Assembly (NCBI RefSeq): GCF_031884435.1
Contig: NZ_CP134779.1
Location: 1,302,001 to 1,366,000 of the forward strand
Source of the DNA: Bosea sp. 685
Lineage (GTDB): Bacteria; Pseudomonadota; Alphaproteobacteria; Rhizobiales; Beijerinckiaceae
Reading direction: 5' to 3'
DNA: 64,000 nt
The notes beneath the pieces were generated by a model. That model did no database searches. It saw only the letters and a program-made list of their open reading frames with translations, and was not told where the DNA came from. Made by a program: the position numbers and the translations under genes. The first letter of the stretch is position 1, and every line of letters begins with the position of its first letter. Positions 26,765 through 35,830 of this stretch are shown piece after piece.

Positions 26765-28222
26765 TCAGACGGGCAGCCGTACCGTCGCCCGCAATCCGCC
26801 CAGACCCGAATCCGCCAGGATGATGTCGCCGCCATGGGCGCGGGCGATGTCGCGGGCGATGGCGAGGCCGAGCCCCGTACCGCCGCTGTCGACATTGCGG
26901 GCCTCGTCCAGCCGGAAGAAGGGGCGGAAAACCTCCTCGCGCTGCTCGGGCGCGATGCCTGGGCCGTCATCCTCGACCATCACGATCAGGTAGCGCGCGT
27001 CATGCGTAGCGCGGATGGCGATGCGGTCGCCGAAGCGGGCGGCGTTGGAGACGAGGTTGGTCAGCAGGCGGCGAAAGGCGTCGGGCCGGATCACGACGAG
27101 CGGGTCGCCGACGACCTCGAGCTCGGTCTGGTGGCCCTGCCTTTCGGCGTCGAATTTCAACTCCTCAAGCAGAGCGCGGATGTCGGTTTCGACCGCCGCT
27201 TCGCCGGCGTCGCCGCGCGCGAAGGCGAGATAGTCCTCAAGCATGCGGCTCATTTCATCGACATCCTTCTCCAAGGCGTCGATTTCGGTCGAGCGCTCAA
27301 GAAGTGCGAGCGAGAGCTTGAAGCGGGTCAGGATGGTGCGCAGGTCGTGGCTGACGCCGTTCAGCATCGTCGTGCGCTCGCCGATGGAGCGTTCGACGCG
27401 GCGCTTCATCTCGATGAAGGCGTTGCCGGCGCGGCGGACCTCGCGCGCGCCGCGCGGGCGAAACTCGGCGTCACGGCCCTTGCCGAAGGCCTCCGCCGCA
27501 TCGGCCAGCTTGAGGATCGGCCGGATCTGGTTGCGCAGGAACAAGACCGCGATCGTCAGCAGGATCAGCGAGGTGCCGAGCATCCAGAGCAGGAAGATGT
27601 GGCTGTTCGAGGCATAGGCCGAGTTGCGCCGCGTCAGCACGCGCATCACATTCTTGCCGAGCTTGATCCTGATCTCGATCAGACTGGAGCGGCCGACCGT
27701 GTCGAGCCAGAACGGCCGCGCCACCTGCTGGCTGAGCTCGGTCGAGAGCGCGTTGTCGAGCAGCGAGAAGAAGGGCCGCGGGCCCGGCGCCGGCAGATCG
27801 GAATCGGGCAGGATATCGACATCCATGCCGAGCCTGTCGGCTGCGATACGTGACAGGATCGTGGTGTCGGCGTCCTGCGGATAGCTCTCATAGACGTCGA
27901 TCAACATGGCGATGTCGGCTGAGACGGCCGAGGACAGGCGCTGCGTCACGGTCTGCCAATGCCGCTCCATGAAGACATAGGCGATGACGGATTGCAGCAG
28001 AACGACCGGTGCGATGACGATGACCAGCGCGCGCGGATAAAGCCCCTTGGGCATGTAGCGCGCGACGCCGTGCAGCGGCCGGCCGGCGGCCTTCAGGATC
28101 GGTTTCAGCGTGCTGCGCAGGCTGGCGCGCCAGCGCGCCCACGCCGCCAGCGCCCGGTTCAGGCCCAGCCCTGCCGCCCGGGTCAGGCGCGACCGGCGAT
28201 CGGCGGGCTGCACGGGTGTCAC
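26765..28222 (-). CDS. membrane histidine kinase (EnvZ type)
   Basis: 485 residues. The start is GTG at 28222, whose GTGA overlaps the response regulator stop. Two membrane segments: VIVIAPVVLLQSVIAYVF near residue 70 and IFLLWMLGTSLILLTIAVLF near 215, enclosing a periplasmic sensor of about 125 residues. HAMP follows. The phospho-acceptor histidine is near residue 292 in SHDLRTILTRF, where the usual Pro after Thr is Ile. N box RLLTNLVSNAARFG and G boxes EDDGPGIAPEQR and GGTGLGLAIAR are intact. Signal unknown. Confidence 0.92.
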   Translation of the reverse strand: MTPVQPADRRSRLTRAAGLGLNRALAAWARWRASLRSTLKPILKAAGRPLHGVARYMPKGLYPRALVIVIAPVVLLQSVIAYVFMERHWQTVTQRLSSAVSADIAMLIDVYESYPQDADTTILSRIAADRLGMDVDILPDSDLPAPGPRPFFSLLDNALSTELSQQVARPFWLDTVGRSSLIEIRIKLGKNVMRVLTRRNSAYASNSHIFLLWMLGTSLILLTIAVLFLRNQIRPILKLADAAEAFGKGRDAEFRPRGAREVRRAGNAFIEMKRRVERSIGERTTMLNGVSHDLRTILTRFKLSLALLERSTEIDALEKDVDEMSRMLEDYLAFARGDAGEAAVETDIRALLEELKFDAERQGHQTELEVVGDPLVVIRPDAFRRLLTNLVSNAARFGDRIAIRATHDARYLIVMVEDDGPGIAPEQREEVFRPFFRLDEARNVDSGGTGLGLAIARDIARAHGGDIILADSGLGGLRATVRLPV

Positions 28223-28947
28223 GCGCGATCCGTTACGAGACGATAGCCGACGCCGCGCACGGTTTGCAGATAAAGCGGATCGGCGGGGTCGCGCTCGACC
28301 TTGCGGCGCAGACGGTTCATCTGCACGTCGACGGTGCGGTCATTGGCGGCGCTGCCCTGGGCGGCGAGCTGCTCGCGCGGCACGACCTCGCCGGCGCGCT
28401 CGGCCAGTGCGGTCAGGATTTCGCGCTCGCGCTCGGTCAGGCGGATCATCTCCTCGCCCTTGTGCAGATCGCCGCGCGCCAGCCCGTAGACGAAGGGGCC
28501 GAAGCGGACGAAATCCGGGCGCGTCGCGGATTGCGCGGCATCGACGACGATGCTGCGCTTGAGGATGTTGCCGAGCCGCAGCAGCAATTCACGCGGCTCG
28601 AAGGGCTTGGCGAGGTAGTCGTCGACGCCGAGTTCTAACCCGTTGATGCGGTCCTTGCTGTCGGCGCGAGCGGTCAGCATCAGGATCGGGATGGCGGAAT
28701 CGGAGCGGAAGCGCTTGGCGAAATCGAAACCGTTCTCGCCCGGCATCATGATGTCGAGCACGATGGCGTCGAAGACGAAGCTGGTCAGCCGCGTATCGGC
28801 TTCCGCGGCGCTGGCCGCGGTGGTGATGCGGTAACCATTGTCGCCGAGGAAGCGGCCCAGCAAATCGCGCAGGCGGCGGTCGTCATCGACCACGAGGATA
28901 TGGGGCGCTTCGTCGGGGAGCGGTTGTCGCGCGCTGGCGGCGGCCAT
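28219..28947 (-). CDS. OmpR-family response regulator
   Basis: 242 residues from MAAASARQPLPDEAPHILVV. An alternative ATG at 29064 overlaps the MarR gene stop (ATGA) and would add 39 non-conserved residues. I prefer 28947 because the receiver begins just after it. The receiver domain has ILVVDDDRRLRDLL, the phospho-acceptor in IVLDIMMPGENG, and the lysine in DYLAKPFEPREL. The winged-helix effector has LTEREREILTALAERAGEVV and TVDVQMNRLRRKVE. Its stop overlaps the kinase start, so the two are a cognate pair. Confidence 0.92.
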   Translation of the reverse strand: MAAASARQPLPDEAPHILVVDDDRRLRDLLGRFLGDNGYRITTAASAAEADTRLTSFVFDAIVLDIMMPGENGFDFAKRFRSDSAIPILMLTARADSKDRINGLELGVDDYLAKPFEPRELLLRLGNILKRSIVVDAAQSATRPDFVRFGPFVYGLARGDLHKGEEMIRLTEREREILTALAERAGEVVPREQLAAQGSAANDRTVDVQMNRLRRKVERDPADPLYLQTVRGVGYRLVTDRA

Positions 28948-29060
28948 CGGCTGTTCACATCCTTGTTTTCGGGCCGGAACGGCGCCCGGCATGCCGGTCA
29001 GGCCATCCTTCTGGCACGCCATGGTGACGCTGGCGTGTTGCTGGCCCGCGGCCCCCTCGC

Positions 29061-29579
29061 TCATCGAGGCTTGGCGAGGAATCCCAGCACTTTGTGGCGT
29101 TCCGACGCGTCGATCAACCCCGCGAGATAGCGTGCGACGATTGGGGCAGCCTCGGGACCGACGCCGTCGAGTGCGGCGTTGATGCGCTTGGCCTGCAATT
29201 GCACCAGGCTGAGTGCGAGTTTCTCGCCCGCCGGCGTGCTGTGGAGATGGCGCTGGCGCTTGTCCTGGACGCCGGTGCGCTGCTCGACATAGCCGGTCTC
29301 GACCAGCTCCTTGAGGACACGGTTCAGGCTCTGCTTGGTGATCTGGAGGATGTCGAGCAGTTCGGCGATCGTGAGGCCCGGCCGGCGCAGAACGAAATGC
29401 AGTACGCGATGATGGGCCCGTCCGAAGCCGTATTCGGACAGGATGCGGTCGGGATCGCCGACGAAATCGCGATAGGCGAAGAACAGCAATTCGATCAGAT
29501 CGAAGGGCACCTCTTCGGTCATTGCCGGGGCTTTGGCCGGGTCGATCGGTCGAGCATGCGTGTCCGTCACCAGAAGCAT
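29061..29579 (-). CDS. MarR-family transcriptional regulator
   Basis: 172 residues. The winged helix is visible at about residues 45-125: RAHHRVLHFVLRRPGLTIAE, ILQITKQSLNRVLKELVETG and DKRQRHLHSTPAGEK. It is first in a three-gene operon with the response regulator and kinase, and divergent from ilvE. The gap holds a paired TACGTC/GACGTA (29588-29593, 29614-29619) around GATGTTGACATATC, a candidate binding site for this protein. Function beyond regulation is not evident. Confidence 0.87.
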   Translation of the reverse strand: MLLVTDTHARPIDPAKAPAMTEEVPFDLIELLFFAYRDFVGDPDRILSEYGFGRAHHRVLHFVLRRPGLTIAELLDILQITKQSLNRVLKELVETGYVEQRTGVQDKRQRHLHSTPAGEKLALSLVQLQAKRINAALDGVGPEAAPIVARYLAGLIDASERHKVLGFLAKPR

Positions 29580-29769
29580 CTCCGCTATACGTCAGTGATG
29601 TTGACATATCTCAGACGTAAGATTACCGGTCAAGCGTGCACGGCGACGGAATATGTCGCAATAGGCCGCTGTCGCGCATTTTTCGGTCCGGACTTGCGCG
29701 CTTTGCGCCGTTGTGGCGGTGTTTGGTCGAACCGGACGTTCAAAATCGGATGTGCAAGAGGAGCACCCC

Positions 29770-30657
29770 ATGTCAGTCATTCCTTTCGACCAGCGCGACG
29801 GCGTCATCTGGTTCGACGGCAAGCTCGTGCCGTGGAAGGATGCCAAGGTGCACGTACTGACCCATGGGCTGCATTACGGCTCCTGCGTGTTCGAGGGCGA
29901 ACGCTCCTATGACGGCGTCATCTACAAGGGCACCGAGCATTCGCAGCGCTTCCACAAATCGGCCGAGATCATGGATTTCACGATCCCTTATTCGGTCGCC
30001 GAGCTCGACGCTGCCAAATATCTCTGCCTGAAGGAAAACGGGCTGAAGGACGCCTATATCCGTCCGGTCGCCTGGCGCGGCTCGGAGATGATGGCGGTGT
30101 CCGGCATGAACAACACGATCCATACCGCGATCGCGGTCTGGGAGTGGCCGAGCATGTTCGACATGGCGCAGAAGCTGAAGGGCGTGCGCCTCGACGTGGC
30201 GACCTATCGCCGGCCCGATCCGGCCTGCGCCCCGGTCCATGCAAAGGCGGCGGGCCTCTACATGATCTGCTCGCTGTCGAAACATAAGGCCGAGCGTGCC
30301 GGCTATGCCGATGCGATGATGCTGGATTGGGAAGGCAATGTCGCCGAATGCACCGGCGCCAACATCTTCTTCATCAAGGACGGCGTGGTCCACACCCCGC
30401 TGGCCGACCGCTTCCTCAACGGCCTGACCCGCCAGTCGGTGATCGAGCAGTGCAAGAAGCGCGGCTTCGAGGTGGTCGAGCGCCGCATCCGCCCGGAAGA
30501 GCTGGAGAGCTTCAACGAGTGCTTCATCACCGGCTCGGCTGCCGAGGTGACGCTGGTCTCCGAGATCGGGCCTTACTCCTTCATCACCGGCAATATGGGC
30601 AAGGTGATCATGGAGGATTATTCTGCCGCGGTCAGGCCGCAGTCCAAGGCGGCGTAA
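29770..30657 (+). CDS. ilvE: branched-chain amino acid aminotransferase
   Basis: Last step of leucine, isoleucine and valine synthesis, PLP-dependent fold type IV. 295 residues from MSVIPFDQRDGVIWFDGKLV, the standard short form of Alphaproteobacteria. HVLTHGLHYGSCVFEGERSY is the family N-terminal signature. The PLP lysine is in VHAKAAGLYM, and the C-terminal signature is NVAECTGANIFFIKDGVVHT. It is monocistronic, divergent from the MarR operon, and followed by a palindromic element. Confidence 0.93.
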   Translation: MSVIPFDQRDGVIWFDGKLVPWKDAKVHVLTHGLHYGSCVFEGERSYDGVIYKGTEHSQRFHKSAEIMDFTIPYSVAELDAAKYLCLKENGLKDAYIRPVAWRGSEMMAVSGMNNTIHTAIAVWEWPSMFDMAQKLKGVRLDVATYRRPDPACAPVHAKAAGLYMICSLSKHKAERAGYADAMMLDWEGNVAECTGANIFFIKDGVVHTPLADRFLNGLTRQSVIEQCKKRGFEVVERRIRPEELESFNECFITGSAAEVTLVSEIGPYSFITGNMGKVIMEDYSAAVRPQSKAA

Positions 30658-30680
30658 AGGCTGCAAGCCTCAAGCACGAC

Positions 30681-30772
30681 CGTCATGCCCGCCTTGTGGC
30701 GGGCATCCACGTCTTGAACGCGGACTTCGAAGACGGAAGACGTGGATGGTCGGGACAAGCCGGACGATGACG
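30681..30772. repeat. intergenic palindromic element after ilvE
   Basis: Outer ends CGTCAT and ATGACG pair. Inside are a hairpin GCCCGCC-TTGT-GGCGGGC (30687-30704) and long-range arms ATCCACGTCTT (30705-30715) with AAGACGTGGAT (30737-30747). It lies between convergent genes and shares the terminal CGTCAT/ATGACG with family B elements. Confidence 0.8.
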
Positions 30773-30818
30773 GGGTTGGCTCGACAATGCCGCTTGGCCC
30801 CACCGGCATGCAGCCGAT

Positions 30819-31898
30819 CTACTTGGCGACCTTCACTTCGCTGCGAAACAGCGTGATCCAGTCGTCGCCGATCAGACCCTTGCATTCGTCCATCGCCTGG
30901 AACGTGGCCAGCACGAAGCTTGACCCGGTCCAGGCATAGCTGCCGCTGGCGCCGCAATCGCCTATGCCCCGGCCCTTGCTGAAGAAGCTGACCTGCCCGC
31001 TGGCGGGGTCGAACGCGGCGTTGACGAGGAGATTGTCCTTGCCGCCGTCGAGCTGCGGAAACACGGCCTTGCGCGCCTTGGCGACATCCATGCCCGGCAC
31101 GATCCAGAAGCCCGTCGAGAGATTATAGGCGCCACGCGAGCAGAGCAGGCCGACGAGCCGTGTCGCTGCATCCAGCGGCCAGGCGTTCTCGGTATCGTCT
31201 ACATCCTCGGGATTGTCCTCGCAGGCGTCGGGATCGAGCTGCTTCAGCTGCTTGCGCAGCGCCACGGTCAGCGCCTTCGCCGCCTTGGGCGGGATGGCGG
31301 GCAGAGCCGATCCCTTCGCCGTGATGACGGGCAGCGCCGGCGCGGCCGGGATGGCCGTGCCTGGACCTTTGCGGACCAGCGCTGAAGTGGTGTTGAGCCT
31401 TCCCTGCTGCTCGTCGATCCAGAGCATCGCGGCGACTGAGCCGGCGAGCGAGACGCCATAGCTCTTGCCGGAGAGCCTCACTGTGAGCTTGGCGCCTTTG
31501 CGCGCAGCCGAGATCAGCGCCTCGGTTTCCATGGGCGAGAGCGCGATCGTCGCGTTCTCTTCGTCGACTATCGCGGCTGTGAGGCGCTTTCCGGCCGCGG
31601 GGAAGGGCGCGCCGTCGATCGCGAGATCGGCCGCCAGCGGGGCTTTCAGCTTTTCGCTCCGGACCTTGATCGCGAGGTTTGCGGTGCCATCCGGCCCGGC
31701 CGGCCGTTCGAGCTTGAGGAAGGCAATCTGTTCCTCTGCCTCACCCGGCAGGGACAAGGCCGTGCAGCTCTTGACGTTGTCGCAACCGGCAACCCAGTCG
31801 CGGAATGTTTTGCTCGCCGGGTCGGCGGCCCAGGCAGCGCCTGACAGCAGCAGAGCGAGAGCCAGCCCTCCAGCCAAAGAATGTCCCAACCGAACCAT
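30819..31898 (-). CDS. DUF1176 domain-containing exported protein
   Basis: 359 residues. The signal peptide MVRLGHSLAGGLALALLLSG ends at AWA. The mature chain begins ASKTFRDWVAGCDNVKSCTA, the DUF1176 signature, with paired cysteines. KSYGVSLAGSVAAMLWIDEQ and a C-terminal domain with ITLFRSEV match the family. Function unknown; periplasmic. It begins 3 bases after the moaE stop and is the last gene of the uvrC operon. Confidence 0.87.
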   Translation of the reverse strand: MVRLGHSLAGGLALALLLSGAAWAADPASKTFRDWVAGCDNVKSCTALSLPGEAEEQIAFLKLERPAGPDGTANLAIKVRSEKLKAPLAADLAIDGAPFPAAGKRLTAAIVDEENATIALSPMETEALISAARKGAKLTVRLSGKSYGVSLAGSVAAMLWIDEQQGRLNTTSALVRKGPGTAIPAAPALPVITAKGSALPAIPPKAAKALTVALRKQLKQLDPDACEDNPEDVDDTENAWPLDAATRLVGLLCSRGAYNLSTGFWIVPGMDVAKARKAVFPQLDGGKDNLLVNAAFDPASGQVSFFSKGRGIGDCGASGSYAWTGSSFVLATFQAMDECKGLIGDDWITLFRSEVKVAK

Positions 31899-31901
31899 AT
31901 C

Positions 31902-32357
31902 CTAGTCCCAGCGTTGCGCTGCGGTGTCGTCTTCCGCCTTGGCCTCGACCCAGCCGCCGACCGTGCCGTCGACCAGATGCTCGCGTTTCCAGAATGGTGC
32001 GCGGGTCTTGAGATAATCCATCAGGAACTCGGCCGCCTCAAAAGCGGCGCGGCGATGGGCGGAGGCCGCAATCACCAGCACGATCTGCTCGCCCGGCGCG
32101 ACCAGCCCGTGGCGATGGATCGCAACGAGGCCCCGGAGCGGCCAGCGCCCCGCCGCCTCCTCGGCGACGCGGGCGATCTCGGCCTCAGCCATGCCGGGAT
32201 AATGCTCCAGCTCGAGCGCCTTCAGTCGCCCGCCCTCGTCGCGGCAGAGCCCGGCGAAGCTGACGACGGCGCCGATATCGCTGCGGCCGGCCGTGAGCGC
32301 CGCGATCTCGGCCGAGAGATCGAAATCCTCGCGCTGGATGCGGATGACGGGCGTCAT
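31902..32357 (-). CDS. moaE: molybdopterin synthase catalytic subunit
   Basis: Adds sulfur from MoaD to cyclic pyranopterin monophosphate to make molybdopterin. 151 residues from MTPVIRIQREDFDLSAEIAA. Family segments are VVSFAGLCRDEGG, LELEHYPGMAE, IHRHGLVAPGEQIVLV and the lysine-bearing APFWKREHLVDGTVGGWVEA. It follows moaD with a 160-base gap filled by a long palindrome. The other moa genes are not in the window. Confidence 0.93.
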   Translation of the reverse strand: MTPVIRIQREDFDLSAEIAALTAGRSDIGAVVSFAGLCRDEGGRLKALELEHYPGMAEAEIARVAEEAAGRWPLRGLVAIHRHGLVAPGEQIVLVIAASAHRRAAFEAAEFLMDYLKTRAPFWKREHLVDGTVGGWVEAKAEDDTAAQRWD

Positions 32358-32367
32358 GGCTCCACCT

Positions 32368-32498
32368 GTCATTCCGGGGCCGCGCGCAGCGCGGAACCCG
32401 GAACCCATGACTGGGCGTAGTGGATTGGATTGCGCATCGACAGAGGCTCACCCGGTCGTGGGTTCCGGGTTCGCGCCTTCGACGCGCCCCGGAATGAC
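32368..32498. repeat. long intergenic inverted repeat (family A, copy 2) between moaD and moaE
   Basis: GTCATTCCGGGGC (32368-32380) pairs with 32486-32498, and GAACCCGGAACCCA (32394-32407) with 32459-32472. The outer arm is the same as in the copy at 21668-21819. It interrupts the otherwise overlapping operon between the two molybdopterin synthase subunits. Confidence 0.85.
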
Positions 32499-32517
32499 AA
32501 TGGGGCGGCGCGCACCA

Positions 32518-32799
32518 TCATCCCCCCGTCATCGGCGGGAAGAAGGCGATTTCGCTGGCGCCAGTGATCACCGCATTCGGCTTGACGTGGTGGTGGTCGA
32601 TCGCGGCGCGCACGATCGCCTCGTTCTCGAAAGCGGCCTCGTAGCCCTCGTCGCGGGTCTTCAGCCAGCGCACCAGATCGGCGATCGTCTCCGTACCGGC
32701 AGGCGGCGCGACGGTCTCCTCGGAGACACCAATGCGCTCGCGAACCCAGGCGAAATAGACCAGCTTCACAGTGCGAGCCTGGGTTGGCGCTTGCGTCAT
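32518..32799 (-). CDS. moaD: molybdopterin synthase sulfur carrier subunit
   Basis: Ubiquitin-like sulfur carrier of 93 residues. It carries VKLVYFAWVRERIGVSEETV, and the C-terminus is FFPPMTGG; the terminal Gly-Gly is needed for thiocarboxylation. The ATG overlaps the pgsA stop (ATGA). The segment NAVITGASEIAFFPP just before the tail is typical. It supplies sulfur to MoaE encoded next. Confidence 0.92.
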   Translation of the reverse strand: MTQAPTQARTVKLVYFAWVRERIGVSEETVAPPAGTETIADLVRWLKTRDEGYEAAFENEAIVRAAIDHHHVKPNAVITGASEIAFFPPMTGG

Positions 32800-33419
32800 G
32801 GCGTGCGCGTATCTTCCTCGACGAGGTGGCGGATGCCGGCGTTGAAATAATCCCAGCCGGTATAGATCGTCAGTCCGGCCGCGATCCAGAGCATGACGAT
32901 GCCGATCTGCGTATTGTGAGGCAGCACCGTGTCGCCCGCGGGGCCGGCGACGAGGAAGCCGAGCGCCAGCAATTGCGTTGCGGTCTTCCATTTCGCGACC
33001 CTGCTGACGGGCACGCTGACTTTCAGCTCCGCCAGGAATTCGCGCAGGCCCGAGACCAGGATCTCGCGGCAGAGAATGACGATCGCGGCCCAGATCGCCC
33101 AGCCCTTGATCGTCTCGGTATGGACCAGCATCAGGAGCAGGGCGCAGACGAGCAGCTTGTCGGCGATGGGATCGAGCATGCGGCCGATCGCCGATTGCTG
33201 GCTCCAGGCGCGTGCGATCCAGCCGTCGAGATAGTCGGTGACGGCTGCCAGCACATAAACGGCGAGTGCGATCCAGCGGACCCAGTCGTCCTTGGGCCAG
33301 AACAGCAGGCCGACCAGCGCCGGAATCGCCAGGATCCGGCCGTAGGTCAGGAGGTTTGGCAGCGACCAGGGGCCCCGCCGCCTTATGGCTTCTGGAAGAA
33401 TCGTCACGGGCACCACCAA
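32796..33419 (-). CDS. pgsA: CDP-diacylglycerol--glycerol-3-phosphate 3-phosphatidyltransferase
   Basis: Makes phosphatidylglycerol phosphate at the inner membrane. About 207 residues. The CDP-alcohol phosphotransferase motif D-x2-D-G-x2-A-R-x8-G-x3-D-x3-D is complete, reading DYLDGWIAR then GRMLDPIAD. Several membrane segments follow. The start is uncertain: TTG at 33419 and GTG codons at 33416, 33413 and 33407 are all in frame without a clear ribosome-binding site. It lies 54 bases after uvrC and overlaps moaD, an order common in Rhizobiales. Confidence 0.92.
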   Translation of the reverse strand: MVVPVTILPEAIRRRGPWSLPNLLTYGRILAIPALVGLLFWPKDDWVRWIALAVYVLAAVTDYLDGWIARAWSQQSAIGRMLDPIADKLLVCALLLMLVHTETIKGWAIWAAIVILCREILVSGLREFLAELKVSVPVSRVAKWKTATQLLALGFLVAGPAGDTVLPHNTQIGIVMLWIAAGLTIYTGWDYFNAGIRHLVEEDTRTP

Positions 33420-33473
33420 AGCAGTGCGGTTGTGACAGCGTCAACACGCAAGGATGCGAGGTCGCAAATACGT

Positions 33474-35603
33474 TCAAGCATCATGAAAGAATTCATGCAC
33501 GGCCTTCGCGGTGGCGGCGTTGACGCCGGGGGTGCGCATCAGGTCGTCGAGCTTGGCGCGCTGGATCGCCTTCACCGTGCCGAAATGCAGCAAAAGCGCG
33601 CGTTTGCGCGAGGGGCCGATGCCGGGAATCTCGTCGAGCGGGTTCGTCATCGTGTCGCGCTTGCGCTTGGCCCTGTGGGTGCCGATGGCGAAACGGTGCG
33701 CCTCGTCGCGCAGCCGCTGGATGAAATAGAGCGCGGGATCGCGCGGCGGCAGCTTGAAGGGCTCGCGGCCGGCCATGAAGAAGGTCTCGCGCATGGCGTT
33801 GCGGTCGGCGCCCTTGGCGATGGCGACGAGCGGAATGTCGGTTGCGCCGAGCTCGGCCATGATTTTCCGCGCCGCTTCGAACTGCCCCTTGCCGCCGTCG
33901 ACGATGACGAGATCGGGGCGGGAGGGGAAGGCGATGTCGTCGGCCTCATCCTCCCGCGCCGCTTGTTGGGGCGCTTCCCTTCCCCCTTGTGGGGAAAGGA
34001 GAGGGATGGGGGGCGTACCGCTTGGTGAGCCCTCGCCAAGCGGTACGCCCTCCACCTCCAGCTCCTCCCCACCAGGGGGAGGAGAGTCGGTCGAGGTTGT
34101 CGGATTCGTACCCGCTTCCTTCGCCAACCGCGCGAACCGCCGCTGCAGCACCTCGCGCATCATGCCGAAATCGTCGCCCGCGATGGTGTCGGCCGAGATG
34201 TTGAAGGTGCGGTAATGGCTCTTCATGAAGCCGTCCTTGCCGGCGACGATCATGCCGCCGACCGCATTAGTGCCCATGATGTGCGAGTTGTCGTAGACCT
34301 CGACGCGGCGCGGGGGCTTCTCGATGCCGAAGGCGGCGCCCAGCGCCGCCAGCAGCGATTGCTGGCCGGCATTGTCGGCGAGCTTGCGGGAGAGCGCCTC
34401 GCGGGCATTCTTCTGGGCGTGGGCGACGAGATCGTATTTCTCGCCGCGCTTGGGTGCGGCGACCTCGACCTTGCGGTTGGCGCGGGTCGAGAGCGCCTGG
34501 GCGATCAGCTCGATCTCCTCGACAGGGTGGGAGAGCAGCACGAGGCGCGGCGGCGGCTTGTCGTCGTAGAACTGGCTGACCACGGAGGCCAGGACCTCCG
34601 CCGGGGTCAGGCTCTTGTCGGCGCGCGGAAACAGCGCCCGATTGCCCCAGTTCTGGTGGTTGCGGAAGAAGAAGATCTCGACGCAGAACTGCCCAGCCTG
34701 CTCGTCGATGGCGAAGACGTCCGCCTCTTCGACATCTTGCGTGTTGATGTCCTGCCCGGCCTGCACGGCCGAGAGCGCCGCGAGCCGGTCGCGATAGCGC
34801 GCCGCCTTCTCGAATTCGAGCTCCTCGGCAGCCTCCTGCATGCGGGCGGACAAGGTCTGCTTCACGGTCGATGAGCGCCCCGACAGGAAATCGCGGGCCT
34901 GGCTGGCGAGGCCCTGATAGTCGGGGATCGAGATCTCCCCAGTGCAGGGTCCGGAGCAGCGCTTGATCTGGAAAAGCAGGCAGGGTCGGGTGCGGTTCTC
35001 GTAGAATGAGTCGGTGCAGGAGCGCAGCAGGAAGGCTTTCTGGAGCGCATCGATGGTGCGCGTCACCGCCCAGACCGAGGCGAAGGGGCCGAAATAATCG
35101 CCCTTGCGCTGGCGCGAGCCGCGATGCTTGGCGATCTGCGGCGCCTCGTGGTCGCCGCTGAGCAGGATATAGGGGAACGACTTGTCGTCACGCAGCAGCA
35201 CATTGTAGCGCGGCCGCAATTGCTTGATCAGGTTGGATTCGAGCAGCAGTGCCTCGGCTTCGGTGCCGGTGGTGACGAACTCCATATTCGCCGTCTCGGC
35301 GATCATGCGCGCGACGGCGTTGGTGTGGGCCATGCCGCGGGCATAGGCCGTGACCCGGTTCTTCAGGTTCTTGGCCTTGCCGACATAGAGCACCTCGCCG
35401 GCACGATCGAACATGCGGTAGACGCCGGGCTTGCCCGGCAGATGCCTGGCGAAGCCGGCGATCACCTCGATGCCGTGCTTTAGCGCGCCGGGAGTTGCCT
35501 CTGTGAGATCAGCCGCAGGCGCGGGAAGCGGGAGGCTTTCCTCCTCATCCTCCATCTCGGCATCCGGCAGGTCGTCTGGACGTTCGCGATTCATGCCACG
35601 CAT
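33474..35603 (-). CDS. uvrC: excinuclease ABC subunit C with an inserted palindromic element
   Basis: Makes both incisions in nucleotide excision repair. 709 residues (alternative ATG at 35594), longer than the 610 of E. coli. An acidic N-terminal extension is followed by the GIY-YIG nuclease ([20 protein letters not shown]), the cysteine segment [12 protein letters not shown], a UVR helix pair, and the RNase H-like nuclease with [15 protein letters not shown] and [10 protein letters not shown]. The tandem helix-hairpin-helix is [20 protein letters not shown]. Between [12 protein letters not shown] and [11 protein letters not shown] there are about 45 proline/glycine-rich extra residues, encoded by a translated palindromic repeat. 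Confidence 0.95.
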   Translation of the reverse strand: MRGMNRERPDDLPDAEMEDEEESLPLPAPAADLTEATPGALKHGIEVIAGFARHLPGKPGVYRMFDRAGEVLYVGKAKNLKNRVTAYARGMAHTNAVARMIAETANMEFVTTGTEAEALLLESNLIKQLRPRYNVLLRDDKSFPYILLSGDHEAPQIAKHRGSRQRKGDYFGPFASVWAVTRTIDALQKAFLLRSCTDSFYENRTRPCLLFQIKRCSGPCTGEISIPDYQGLASQARDFLSGRSSTVKQTLSARMQEAAEELEFEKAARYRDRLAALSAVQAGQDINTQDVEEADVFAIDEQAGQFCVEIFFFRNHQNWGNRALFPRADKSLTPAEVLASVVSQFYDDKPPPRLVLLSHPVEEIELIAQALSTRANRKVEVAAPKRGEKYDLVAHAQKNAREALSRKLADNAGQQSLLAALGAAFGIEKPPRRVEVYDNSHIMGTNAVGGMIVAGKDGFMKSHYRTFNISADTIAGDDFGMMREVLQRRFARLAKEAGTNPTTSTDSPPPGGEELEVEGVPLGEGSPSGTPPIPLLSPQGGREAPQQAAREDEADDIAFPSRPDLVIVDGGKGQFEAARKIMAELGATDIPLVAIAKGADRNAMRETFFMAGREPFKLPPRDPALYFIQRLRDEAHRFAIGTHRAKRKRDTMTNPLDEIPGIGPSRKRALLLHFGTVKAIQRAKLDDLMRTPGVNAATAKAVHEFFHDA
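33973..34085. repeat. palindromic element (family C) translated inside uvrC
   Basis: Terminal hairpins CCTTCCCC...GGGGAAAGG (from 33979) and CTCCTCCCC...GGGGGAGGAG (to 34084) flank a central palindrome. Its 15-base perfect arms are 34011-34025 and 34036-34050. Architecture and terminal-hairpin sequence match the intergenic element at 56025-56195. It contains no stop codon in the uvrC frame. Confidence 0.85.
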
Positions 35604-35830
35604 GTAGGACGTGATGCGGGTTTCGTCATGTCAGGAGCGTGCGATTCTCGATTTCGGCGGCCGACCCTTCGAGAGATTGCATTGAGGCATCGCCTGTCCC
35701 AAAAGTCGATTCCGGGCTGGTTCCCAGGCTCGGAGCGCCAAAGAAGCATGGGGCGATCCTCTCCGTCGTCATTGGCCGATATAAGGCCGGTCGATTCCTC
35801 AGCTTCGAGACAGAACGGAAAGCTCAGCTC

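Noticed and set aside
28219..29607. A 462-residue version of the response regulator gene
   Set aside because: Its first half runs antisense-like through another frame of the MarR gene and has no domain character; the receiver begins just after 28947.
33973..34085. uvrC as a pseudogene because of the insert
   Set aside because: The frame stays open through the element and all downstream catalytic and helix-hairpin-helix motifs are intact.
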